A stretch of DNA of 64,000 nt, from assembly GCF_020982545.1 (NCBI RefSeq), contig NZ_JAJKLK010000031.1, forward strand, positions 310,001 through 374,000, given 5' to 3'. A program made the position numbers and the translations under genes. This DNA comes from Streptomyces sp. MNU76. GTDB lineage: Bacteria > Actinomycetota > Actinomycetes > Streptomycetales > Streptomycetaceae. Positions 35,716 to 43,503 of this stretch are shown in pieces (positions within the stretch are counted from its first letter, which is position 1; each line of letters starts with the position of its first letter). The notes beneath the pieces were generated by a model, which saw only the letters and a program-made list of their open reading frames with translations, searched no databases and was not told the origin of the DNA.

Positions 35716-35767
35716 CGCCGCGGGGATCCGACGGCAGGGCCCCGGGCGGCCCGCGGTGGCCCGCCGG

Positions 35768-37039
35768 TCACAGCCGCAGGACGATCAGCGCGGTGTCGTC
35801 GGTGTTGCCGGCCGGCGGCAGCAGATCCGCCAGCAGGGCGTCGGCCAGCGTCTCCGGGTCCTTCTCGCGGTGGTGGGCCAGGGAGGCCGCGAGGCGTTCC
35901 AGACCGCTGTCGATGCTCTCCGTACGGCGCTCGATCAGTCCGTCCGTGTACAGCACCAGGGTGGAGCCCTCGACGAAGGACGTGCGGGCCTGGGGCCGCG
36001 GGACCTGGACGGGGCGGGCGGCGAGCGGCGGGTCGGTGGCGCCGTCGAGGAAGGTGACGGTGCCGTCGGGACGCACCAGCGCGGGCGGCGGATGGCCCGC
36101 GCAGCTGTAGGTGATGGTGTGGTCGGTCCAGTCGATGAAGGTCGTCACGACGGTGGTCGACTCGGCGCCGTCGACGGAGCGGGCGTAACGGTCGAGGGCC
36201 TCCAGGGCCTGGGCCGGACCGTCCGCGACACGCGTGGCCCCGCTCAGGGCGCTGCGCAACTGCCCCATGGCGCAGGCGGCGGCCAGACCGTGGCCGACGA
36301 CGTCACCGACGGCCACCGCGAGACCCTCGCCGTCCAGCCCGTCCAGCCCGACCAGGTCGTACCAGTCGCCGCACACGTTCAGCGCGCCGATGGCGGGCCG
36401 GTAGCGCACGGCGGCGTCGTGCGACCCGATGGGGCCGGGCGGGGGCAGCATCGCCGCCTGCAGCGCCAGCGCCACCTCGCGCTCATGGGCGTGCGCCGTG
36501 CGCAGACGTTCGTTGACCTCCTGCAGTTCGCGGGCGCGGGTGTAGAGCTCGGCCTCCAGCACCCGGGCCCGGCCGTCCTCACCCGGACCGGGGGAACCGC
36601 CCCGACCGGCATCGCCGGCGCCGCCCCGGGCGCGGATGAGTTCGGTGACCTCCTCCACGCGGTGCACGATCAGGACCACCTTGCCGTCGGCGCCCAGGAC
36701 AGGGGCGTTGACGGGGCTCCAGTAGTGCTCCTGCCAGAGGCCGGGCCGCTGCGGGTCCTCGATGTCGTAGCGGAGCAGCGCCATCGTGTCGCGCTCCCCG
36801 GTGGCCACGGTGCGCAGCATCGACGCCTCCGTCTCCCGCATGCCGGCGGCGGCCGGTTCGTTCGGGTTCTCGGGGAAGACGTCGAAGATGTAGCGCCCGA
36901 GCAGCTGCTCGCGGCTGCGGCCGGCCAGCCGCAGGAAGTCGTCGTTGGCGTCGGCGTACACCAGATCGGGCGTGAGCAGCGCCACCATGCCGGGCAGGGC
37001 CCGGAAGACCTCCGCATAGTCGATATGCGGTTCCCTCAT
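35768..37039 (-). CDS. PAS domain SpoIIE-type serine phosphatase
   Basis: A 423-residue regulator. The N-terminal PAS domain (about 5-130; FRALPGMVALLTPDLVYADAND, DFLRLAGRSREQLLGR) is followed by a short coiled linker (ELYTRARELQEVNERLRTAH) and a PP2C/SpoIIE domain (about 190-420; CGDWYDLVGL, VGDVVGHGLAAACAMGQL, LYTDGLIERRTESI, NTDDTALIVLRL). It lacks the ATPase domain found in the paralogue at 28140. It probably acts on an anti-anti-sigma factor in response to a small ligand. The ATG at 37039 (MREPHIDYAEVF) is preferred over an upstream Met. It converges with the sugar-binding gene. Confidence 0.87.
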   Translation of the reverse strand: MREPHIDYAEVFRALPGMVALLTPDLVYADANDDFLRLAGRSREQLLGRYIFDVFPENPNEPAAAGMRETEASMLRTVATGERDTMALLRYDIEDPQRPGLWQEHYWSPVNAPVLGADGKVVLIVHRVEEVTELIRARGGAGDAGRGGSPGPGEDGRARVLEAELYTRARELQEVNERLRTAHAHEREVALALQAAMLPPPGPIGSHDAAVRYRPAIGALNVCGDWYDLVGLDGLDGEGLAVAVGDVVGHGLAAACAMGQLRSALSGATRVADGPAQALEALDRYARSVDGAESTTVVTTFIDWTDHTITYSCAGHPPPALVRPDGTVTFLDGATDPPLAARPVQVPRPQARTSFVEGSTLVLYTDGLIERRTESIDSGLERLAASLAHHREKDPETLADALLADLLPPAGNTDDTALIVLRL

Positions 37040-37191
37040 GTCCAGCCTGCCTTGGCGCCGAGCGTCGGTGTGTCGTTCCACGATAGGCGCGAACCGGCCG
37101 CCGGACCCGCCGGTCCGCGGCACACGTACCGGAACCTTCCCGATCCGCCACGTGGGTGTCCCACGAAAGAGTGGTGAGCGCCGCGGACCGG

Positions 37192-37226
37192 CCCGATCCG
37201 CTCGCCTCCCCGGGCGGCGGATCGGG
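37192..37226 (-). terminator. hairpin terminator after the FAD oxidoreductase
   Basis: CCCGATCCGC (37192-37201) and GCGGATCGGG (37217-37226) form a perfect 10-bp stem with a 15-base loop, 15 bases past the oxidoreductase stop on its strand. Confidence 0.6.
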
Positions 37227-37240
37227 CCGGACCGACCCGT

Positions 37241-38737
37241 TCAGAAGATGCCTGGGCCGGGAGTCAGGACGCCCTGCGGGTCGAAGCGGGTCTTCCACGA
37301 CGCGAACCGCTCCCAGTCCGCGCCGTAGTGCGCCCGCCAGTCGGCCGCCGTGAACGCGCACGCGCCGTGCGGGTAGCGCACTCCGCCGACGGCCGCCGCG
37401 TCCTGGTAGAAGCGGTAGTTGCGGTCCGTCATCCGGGAGGCGAAGTCCGGGTCGGGGCCGGACCGGGCGGCGTCGGTGAGCACGCTGACCAGCCAGACCC
37501 AGGGGCCGCCGGTGTCGTCGGGCAGCCGCAGCAGCGGTCGGCCGTAGCTCGCGCGCAGCATCGGGAAGACGAGGCCGAAGCCGGTCGGGCCGAGGTCTTC
37601 GGCGGTCAGCGACGGGAACACCGACGCGACGTACTCCTCGACGGCATCGTCCGGCAGGAAGAGGTCCGACCAGGGCTTGACCTTCGCGTCCCAGTCCAGG
37701 TTCGCCGCGAACGCGTCGTACATGTCGGTGACCAGGGATATGTACTCGAGATAGGTGTAGTCCTCGAAGGCGGCCAAGGCCGCGGCGGGGCTGAGCCCGC
37801 GCAGGAGGTGGGACGCGTCGGGGGTCTCGCCGGGATTGTGGAAGACGGTGGCCCACAGGACCAGGGGCTGCGCCGTGCCGGGCTGCGGAATGCTGCCGAG
37901 CGAGTCGAACTCGCCCCGGTTCGCGAGGACTCGGATGTCGCGGAAGAAGGTCGGGATGTCCGGGTAGCCGATCCGGTAGGTGCGGGCCAGCCGCTTGGCC
38001 GGCACCAGGCCGACGGTGGCGCGGGTGATGACGCCGCACTGTCCGAGTCCGGCGAGTGCCGCCTCGAACAGGTCGCTGTTCTGCGCGTCGGTGCACCACC
38101 TCGCCCGGCCGTCGCCCGTGACCACCTGGAGCCGCCGGGCGTGATCGACCTGCGCGCCGACCCGGTAGGACGACATCATCCCGATGCCGCCCATGGACAG
38201 GGTCCCGCCGATCGTCGCTTTGGTGTAGCTGGTGATCGACGCCGGGGTGAGGCCCTGCTCGTACGCGGCCTCGATCAGGTCCTTCCACAGCACACCGGCG
38301 TCGACGTCGGCGCCGTCCGGGCCGATCGAGTGGATCGTGTCCAGTGACCGCATCTCGACGACCAGGCCCCCGCTCACGAGCGGTTGGCCGAACATCGCGT
38401 GGTGGGCGCCGGCCGGGGCGACCGGGATGCCGTGATCGGCACAGAAACCGACCATCTTCCTGATGTCGCGCACCGATCCGGGCCGCAGCACCGCGCACGG
38501 TGTCCGGAACACGATGTTGCCCTGGTCGTGCGCGTTCGCCGCGAGCGACGCCGCGTCGAAGACGAGCGTCCCGTCGAGGGACGGGGCCGCGGCGAAGGAC
38601 GCGCCGTCCGCTGCCGCGGCCTCGGTCACCCACTGCCGGGTGAGCAGATCGAAACCGGCCACGAGTGCCAGGGTTCCGGCTCCGAACCTGGCCAGGAACT
38701 GCCGTCTGCCGACGGAACCGGTGGGTCTTTCTGTCAT
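37241..38737 (-). CDS. Tat-exported FAD-binding oxidoreductase, cytokinin dehydrogenase-like
   Basis: A 498-residue FAD enzyme of the PCMH/VAO type. A twin-arginine signal GRRQFLARFGAGTLALVAG lies at residues 9-28. FAD-domain motifs are GIPVAPAGAHHAMFGQ (His near 129 sits where cytokinin dehydrogenases carry covalent FAD), TSYTKATIGGTLSMGGIG and the C-terminal RFDPQGVLTPGPGIF, very like the plant and Rhodococcus cytokinin oxidase ending. It would oxidise a small secreted or external substrate, possibly an isoprenoid cytokinin. Start at MTERPTGSVGRRQF; the open frame upstream lacks a signal. It is divergent from the conservon. Other VAO oxidases remain possible. Confidence 0.8.
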   Translation of the reverse strand: MTERPTGSVGRRQFLARFGAGTLALVAGFDLLTRQWVTEAAAADGASFAAAPSLDGTLVFDAASLAANAHDQGNIVFRTPCAVLRPGSVRDIRKMVGFCADHGIPVAPAGAHHAMFGQPLVSGGLVVEMRSLDTIHSIGPDGADVDAGVLWKDLIEAAYEQGLTPASITSYTKATIGGTLSMGGIGMMSSYRVGAQVDHARRLQVVTGDGRARWCTDAQNSDLFEAALAGLGQCGVITRATVGLVPAKRLARTYRIGYPDIPTFFRDIRVLANRGEFDSLGSIPQPGTAQPLVLWATVFHNPGETPDASHLLRGLSPAAALAAFEDYTYLEYISLVTDMYDAFAANLDWDAKVKPWSDLFLPDDAVEEYVASVFPSLTAEDLGPTGFGLVFPMLRASYGRPLLRLPDDTGGPWVWLVSVLTDAARSGPDPDFASRMTDRNYRFYQDAAAVGGVRYPHGACAFTAADWRAHYGADWERFASWKTRFDPQGVLTPGPGIF

Positions 38738-39267
38738 GACAGCCTCCGTGATGTCGACGCGGCGGATCGTCGGCACGCCGCGCCGGGTCTGTCGTCCTGC
38801 CGGGGGTGGGAGTCGGTGCGCGACCGGTGCTCGACCGAACCGGCGTGCTGACCCTCCGTGATCGTCATCACCAAGAGCGATCCCCCCTGACAATCCGCTT
38901 ACGGCTCATCATGACTTCTCGCAGGCCCCTCGCGCGATGGGATCGGCGAGCCGGAGGCGCTCGGCGGGGCGGTGGGAGCGCTCGCAGAAGTGGATTTGGC
39001 GCCAGGCGCGGCAGAAAGCCCTATTCGGCCTTACTCGTGTGAGCGTCGCGCGGCTCAACCAGCTCAGGGATTGCGCAGGTTGACGATCCGTCACCAGGTC
39101 GAGTGATGATACGATCACCGCACTTACCGAACGGACGGATAGGTGCAAAAGGAGCACCTCTCGCCATTCGTGGAGGCCTGGGTGGCAACCCCGGAGTGGC
39201 TGGCCTTCGGTCTGTGTGAATTGACGGAAATTCAGTAGCTGGCCATCGGCCGCCTGAAGAGGGTCTC
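38738..39267. other. intergenic region between FAD oxidoreductase and cvnA
   Basis: About 530 bp, lower in GC than its surroundings. It should hold the divergent promoters. TTGACG at 39080-39085 and TACGAT at 39110-39115 are promoter-like but 24 bases apart, so they may belong to different promoters. A 31-codon open frame (39143-39238) is listed separately. Longer frames on either strand lack coding character. Confidence 0.5.
39143..39238 (+). CDS. possible 31-residue peptide upstream of cvnA
   Basis: A GTG immediately after an in-frame TAG opens a short frame reading MQKEHLSPFVEAWVATPEW and ending LTEIQ at TAG 39236. It has a plausible acidic, amphipathic composition, but no good ribosome-binding site and no recognised relative. 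It ends 29 bases before cvnA, so it could be a leader peptide of the conservon. Weak evidence. Confidence 0.2.
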   Translation: MQKEHLSPFVEAWVATPEWLAFGLCELTEIQ

Positions 39268-40473
39268 ATGACGCAATACATACAAAATCCGGCGCTCTGG
39301 GCACTCATTGTCGTAACCCTTGCCGCCGTCGCCCTGATCATTCGTCAGCGACGGGCGGCGCGAGCATTACGGCAGGAGATCGCAGGGCTCAGAAATCACT
39401 ACGGTGAATTGGAGAGCCAATACTCGGATTCCGTCCGCGCGGCCCAGCAGGAAGCCGAAGGTGAGACGAGGACGGCCCTGAAGTCGGCGATGCGGACCCT
39501 GCAGGGTCTCGCCGCGGAGCAGCAGCGCATCATCTCCGGGCTGCAGCGCAAGTACGGCGACTCCGTCATGCTCCAGGACCTCCTGGAGATCGACCACATG
39601 AACGCGCAGTTCGGCCGGCGTGCCCAGTCCATCGCCGTGCTGTGCGAGGGCTGGCTCGGCCGCCACCGCGACGTGGCCTCGGTCTACGACGTGGTCCGCA
39701 GCGCCCAGGGCAGGATCCGCCACTTCCAGCGGGCCCACATCCTGTCCAAGGTCGACTTCGGCGTCACCAGCCGGGCCGTCGAACCGGTGGCGCTGGCCCT
39801 CGCGGAGCTCCTCGACAACGCGACCAGCTACTCCAGCCCGGACACCGTCGTCGAGATCAACGTCCGCTCCGTGCCCAAGGGCGTCTGCATCATCGTGGAC
39901 GACGCCGGTGTCGGCATGAACGAGGAGGAGAAGGCGAGGGCCGAGAGGCTCCTGACGAGCGAGCGCGTCACGGGTGTCTCGGGGCTCGGCAACCCTCCGC
40001 AGTTCGGCTTCGCGGTGATCGGTGTGCTCTGCGAGCGGTTCGGCTTCACGGTGTCGGTGGACTCCACCTCCCCCTACGGAGGTGTGCGGGCGGTCGTGCT
40101 GCTGCCCGACGAGCTGCTCACCGCGATGCCGGAGCCCAAGCAGCCTGCGGTGCCGGTGGATTCGGCCCCGCCGCGGGAGGTCCCGGCCCCCGTGGAGGTC
40201 GGGCCGTCCGTGTACGACACCGCCTCCGAGTCCTCGCTGCCCGTGGGCACGACCGAGGACGGTCTGCCCAAGCGGCGTCGCAAGCGGCCGATGGCCCTGG
40301 TCTCCAACGGCCCGTCCGCCGCCCCGGCTCCGCGGCGCCGCAGCGAGGACACGGCAGCGATCATGGCCGCCTTCAAGCAGGGCACGGACGCCGGTCGCGC
40401 CACTCACCCGGAGGCGGGGGAGCGGTCGAGCGGCCCCCATGACGCAAGCAGCGAAGGGCACGAGGTCCAATGA
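39268..40473 (+). CDS. cvnA: conservon protein CvnA, membrane-anchored histidine-kinase-like ATPase
   Basis: A 401-residue first member of a conservon. One N-terminal membrane helix (ALWALIVVTLAAVALII) is followed by a coiled region and an HATPase_c domain with N-box ELLDNATSYSSPDT and G-box DDAGVGM. There is no dimerisation-domain phospho-His, as expected for CvnA. The C-terminal 130 residues are Pro-rich and disordered. Residue 34 is encoded by TTA (39367-39369), implying bldA dependence. The ATG follows GAAGAGGGTCTC; the stop overlaps cvnB as ATGA. In known conservons, CvnA-D form a membrane-proximal complex resembling eukaryotic G-protein signalling. Confidence 0.9.
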   Translation: MTQYIQNPALWALIVVTLAAVALIIRQRRAARALRQEIAGLRNHYGELESQYSDSVRAAQQEAEGETRTALKSAMRTLQGLAAEQQRIISGLQRKYGDSVMLQDLLEIDHMNAQFGRRAQSIAVLCEGWLGRHRDVASVYDVVRSAQGRIRHFQRAHILSKVDFGVTSRAVEPVALALAELLDNATSYSSPDTVVEINVRSVPKGVCIIVDDAGVGMNEEEKARAERLLTSERVTGVSGLGNPPQFGFAVIGVLCERFGFTVSVDSTSPYGGVRAVVLLPDELLTAMPEPKQPAVPVDSAPPREVPAPVEVGPSVYDTASESSLPVGTTEDGLPKRRRKRPMALVSNGPSAAPAPRRRSEDTAAIMAAFKQGTDAGRATHPEAGERSSGPHDASSEGHEVQ

Positions 40474-40871
40474 ACAACGATCTTTCATGGATGCTTGACA
40501 GCGCCCTGGAGATCCCCGGAGCTCTCCACGCGGTTCTGGTCTCCTCCGACGGGTTGCTGAGGGCCCGTTCGAAGGGAGTGGACAAGGACGACGCGGACAA
40601 GGCCGCCGCCGCGATGAGCGGTATGCAGTCGCTGAGCCGGTCACTCGCGTTCTTCTGCTCCCGCTCGGATCTGCGCTGGCAGCAGACCCTGGTCGAGTTC
40701 GACGGCGGCTGGATCTTCCTGATCTCGGCCGGGGACGGCGCCTACCTCGCGGTGTCGGCCTCCTCCGACGTCGACATGGCCGACATCACCTTCCGGATGC
40801 AGCAGCTCGTCGGACAGCTGGGCAAGGTCATGACCGCTCCGCCCAGGGAGAGCAGCGTGGTAGGGCCATGA
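40470..40871 (+). CDS. cvnB: conservon protein CvnB, roadblock/LC7 domain
   Basis: A 133-residue single-domain roadblock/LC7 protein. WMLDSALEIPGALHAVLVSSDGLLRARS and the FDGGWIFLISAGDGAYLAVSAS strands are characteristic, resembling MglB-type GTPase regulators. It is translationally coupled at both ends: ATGA overlaps with cvnA (40470) and cvnC (40868). It probably dimerises and modulates CvnD, the GTPase of the same operon. Confidence 0.92.
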   Translation: MNNDLSWMLDSALEIPGALHAVLVSSDGLLRARSKGVDKDDADKAAAAMSGMQSLSRSLAFFCSRSDLRWQQTLVEFDGGWIFLISAGDGAYLAVSASSDVDMADITFRMQQLVGQLGKVMTAPPRESSVVGP

Positions 40872-41245
40872 CCGATTCCGACAGGCATGAGCACGAGGCC
40901 GCCGAGTTAGTACGGCCGTATGTCATCACCGGTGGCCGCAGCCTCCCCGGCGAGAGTCAGTTCTCCCTGATCACGCTGGTCACGGCGGTCGCCGACCAGC
41001 AGCAGCGACCCGCGCGCCTCTCGCCCGAGGAGCAGGACCTGCTGCGTATGTGTGTCGGAGGTTACCTCTCCGTCGCCGAGATCGCGGGGCACATCCAACT
41101 GCCGGTGGGAGTCGTGAAGATCCTGCTGGCCGCGCTCTCCGAGGCCGGCTATCTCGTCACCCGTCCGCCGGAGACCCGTGCTCCCGTCGCCAACCTGAAG
41201 ATTCTCGAGGAGGTGCTCAATGGTCTCCAGTCCAAGTTTGGATGA
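40868..41245 (+). CDS. cvnC: conservon protein CvnC, DUF742
   Basis: A 125-residue DUF742 protein with the RPYVITGGRS N-terminal signature and a winged-helix-like core (CVGGYLSVAEIAGHIQLPVGVVKILLAALSEAGYL). Leu14 is encoded by TTA (40907-40909), the second TTA in this operon. Its 3' end overlaps the start of cvnD by 26 bp. It bridges CvnB and CvnD in conservon complexes. Confidence 0.92.
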   Translation: MTDSDRHEHEAAELVRPYVITGGRSLPGESQFSLITLVTAVADQQQRPARLSPEEQDLLRMCVGGYLSVAEIAGHIQLPVGVVKILLAALSEAGYLVTRPPETRAPVANLKILEEVLNGLQSKFG

Positions 41246-41813
41246 ACGGGCGTACGTCCCGGGCGGAGAGACGCAGACCGCCGTGAAGATCCTGGTCGTC
41301 GGGCACTTCGCGGTGGGCAAGACCACGTTCATCGGGTCGATCTCCGAGATCTCGCCGCTCTCCACCGAGGAGACGATGACCCAGGCGGGCGAGGCGATCG
41401 ACGACCTCAAGGGCGTCCAGGGCAAGACCACCACCACGGTCGCCATGGACTTCGGCCGCCTCACCGTCAGCGACCGTGTCGTGCTGTATCTCTTCGGCAC
41501 ACCCGGCCAGCAGCGCTTCGTACAGATGTGGGAGGACATGGCACGCGGCGCCCTCGGGGCGCTGGTGCTGGTCGACCCCGAGCGGCTGGCCGACTCCTTC
41601 GCCGTGATCGACCTGATCGAGCAGTACGGACTCGACTACGCGATCGCGGTCAACCATTTCGACGGTACGTCGATACGTGACGCGAGGGCGCTGCGCGAAG
41701 CGCTTGATCTCCTCGACGACACCCCCATCGTCACCTGCGACGCGCGGGACGAACGGTCGTCGGCCGAGGCTCTGATCACGCTCGTCCGCTACTTGATGGA
41801 CCGCGCCCGATAG
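41220..41813 (+). CDS. cvnD: conservon protein CvnD, Ras-like GTPase
   Basis: A 197-residue small GTPase of the conservon ATP/GTP-binding family. The P-loop is GHFAVGKTT near residue 29, switch II is LFGTPGQQRF near 98, and NHFD replaces the usual NKxD specificity motif. The ATG lies within the 3' end of cvnC. Thirteen bases separate its stop from the P450 start, so the P450 belongs to the same operon. Confidence 0.92.
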   Translation: MVSSPSLDERAYVPGGETQTAVKILVVGHFAVGKTTFIGSISEISPLSTEETMTQAGEAIDDLKGVQGKTTTTVAMDFGRLTVSDRVVLYLFGTPGQQRFVQMWEDMARGALGALVLVDPERLADSFAVIDLIEQYGLDYAIAVNHFDGTSIRDARALREALDLLDDTPIVTCDARDERSSAEALITLVRYLMDRAR

Positions 41814-41826
41814 GAGCAGAGCAGAC

Positions 41827-43165
41827 ATGACCCCGACCCCACCCTTCCCTCACCCCGCCCGGCTGCCCGGCCCACGACAGCGGACGGCGCATCCCGCTGT
41901 ACGGACCGGAGTACGCGGCCGATCCGCAGGCGTACTACGCGTACATGCGGCACTACGGACCGAGCGCGCCCGTCGAGATCGCGCCCGGCGTCGACGCGAC
42001 CCTCGTCACCGACCACGCCGCCGCGCTGAAGCTGCTGCAGGACCCCGGCAACTTCCGCAAGGACGCACGCCGTTGGCGAGACGTCGCCGAGGGCAAGGTC
42101 GGCCCGGAAAGCCCTGTCGTCCCGATGCTGGGCTACCGTCCCAACGCGATGTTCACCGACGGCGCCGAGCACGCGCGGCTCCGGCAGGCGATCACCGACA
42201 GCCTGGCCAAGGTCGACTCCCGCCGGATCAGCGACATGACCAAGCGGGCCTCCGACTACCTCCTCTCCCAGGTCTCCGGCCGCGGCTCCATCGACCTGAT
42301 GAACGACTACGTCAAGCAGTTGCCGCTGCTCGTGTTCAACGAGCTCTTCGGCTGCCCGGCGGACATCGGCGACCGGGTCGTCTTCGGCATCTCCGGAGTC
42401 TTCGAGGGCGTCAACGCCGAGAAGGCCAACCAGGTGCTGGGCCAGGCCGTGTTCGAGCTGGTGGCCCTCAAGCGTGCCCGGCCGGCCGACGACGTCACCT
42501 CGTATCTGATGCGGCACGAGGCGCGCCTGACCGACGAGGAGCTGGTCCACCAGCTGATCCTGCTCCTCGGTGCGGGCGCCGAGCCGCTGCGCAACCTCAT
42601 CGGCAACACCCTGCACCGGCTGCTCCTGCACGACCGGTACGCCGACGGCGGGCTGATCGAGGAGGCCATCGACGACACGCTGTGGGAGAACCCGCCCATG
42701 GCGAACTACGCGCCGCACTACCCCGCGGCCGACATGGAGTTCGGCGGTACCGAGCTGCGGGCGGGCGATCTCGTCCTGGTCAGCATGACGGCCGCCAACA
42801 CCGACCCGGCACTCGTGGCGGCCGGTCAGACCGGCGGCAGGCGGGCCCACCTGTCCTGGAGCGCCGGCCCGCACGCCTGCCCCTCCAAGGAACTCGCCCG
42901 GCTCGTCACCATGGTGGCTATCGAGAACCTGCTGAACCGCCTGCACGACATCGAGCTGGCGGTCCCCGAGGACAGCCTGACCTGGCGTCCGGGCCCCTTC
43001 CACCGCGCACTGGCCGCGCTTCCCTGCCGCTTCACCCCGCAGGTCGTCCAGCGCCCGGTCCCGCCCCGCGCGACGGAACCGTCCGCGCACGAGGAGAACG
43101 CCCCGGCGGGCCGCAAGGCGGAGCGTGGCGTGTGGGGCTCCTTCCTGCAGTGGTTGAAGGGGTGA
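41827..43165 (+). pseudogene. cvnE: conservon-linked cytochrome P450, CYP157-like, with 5' frameshift
   Basis: A P450 read from 41945 (MRHYGPSAPVEIAPG) as 406 residues. The natural ATG is probably 41827, after AGGAG ten bases upstream, giving MTPTPPFPHPARLPGP. That frame must shift by one base near 41866-41885 to join SGRRIPLYGPEYAADPQAY. The heme motif LSWSAGPHACPSKELA is intact. The K-helix reads DDTLW in place of ExxR, and the I-helix reads GAGAEP without the usual Thr. Loss of ExxR is a known mark of the CYP157 family, several of which sit in conservons. Catalytic ability is therefore uncertain even if the 5' indel is a sequencing error. Confidence 0.8.
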
Positions 43166-43221
43166 CGCAGACAACAGTCTGCGACGGCTGGTACTGCATG
43201 AGTGTTCAACCAAAGGGGTAG
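43162..43221 (+). CDS. possible 19-residue Trp-containing leader peptide
   Basis: A GTG overlapping the P450 stop (GTGA) opens MTQTTVCDGWYCMSVQPKG. It contains a Trp and lies upstream of the tryptophan-consuming fusion gene, reminiscent of TnaC-type leaders. The preceding GAAGG is too close to be a good ribosome-binding site, and the hairpin at 43166 offers a simpler reason for the sequence. Weak. Confidence 0.15.
   Translation: MTQTTVCDGWYCMSVQPKG
43166..43183 (+). terminator. hairpin directly after the P450 stop
   Basis: CGCAGAC-AACA-GTCTGCG is a perfect 7-bp stem with a 4-base loop starting at the base after the P450 TGA. No U tract follows. It may be a weak terminator or stabilise the conservon mRNA end. 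Confidence 0.4.
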
Positions 43222-43266
43222 TAACGCGGCGGCATTCGTGGTGACCATTGAACAAAGGGAGGTGTC

Positions 43267-43503
43267 GTGGACCACATATCCATCGACGCCGCTTCTGCTC
43301 GACATCCGGATCTGATCCGCCGCTCCCTGCGAGACATCGACTTACACCGCGCGGAGACCAGGGGCGTGACCCGCCACCAGTCGCCGCGACACGAGATACC
43401 CGCCCAGGCCGGCGGGTATCTTTCTGTGTCTCCGCACACCCTCCGCCGCCGGGGGACAACGGCCGCGCCCGCGTACTCCGAGCAGCGGCGGGAGACGTGG
43501 TGA
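43267..43503 (+). CDS. 78-residue leader ORF with TTA codon, coupled to the prenyltransferase gene
   Basis: A GTG with an excellent ribosome-binding site (AAAGGGAGG, spacing 4-5) opens a 78-codon frame, MDHISIDAASARHPDLIRR to SEQRRETW. I recognise no family. Codon usage is less GC-biased than in the neighbours. Residue 26 is encoded by TTA (43342-43344). A strong hairpin lies inside at 43394-43421. The stop TGA (43501) overlaps the GTG start of the prenyltransferase-tryptophanase gene as GTGA. It could be a small protein or a regulatory leader that places the downstream gene under bldA control; the latter is inference. Confidence 0.5.
   Translation: MDHISIDAASARHPDLIRRSLRDIDLHRAETRGVTRHQSPRHEIPAQAGGYLSVSPHTLRRRGTTAAPAYSEQRRETW
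43388..43430 (+). promoter_or_regulatory. hairpin (terminator/attenuator-like) inside the leader
   Basis: AGATACCCGCC-CAGGCC-GGCGGGTATCT is a perfect 11-bp stem (43394-43421), with outer GACAC/GTGTC pairing at 43388-43392 and 43426-43430, then TTTCTGTG-like sequence. It looks like an intrinsic terminator placed about 80 bases before the prenyltransferase start, so it could act as an attenuator. Confidence 0.5.

Noticed and set aside
38806..39157. Open frames of 78-82 codons on both strands in the intergenic gap
   Set aside because: Poor third-position GC, no ribosome-binding sites and unlike any family.
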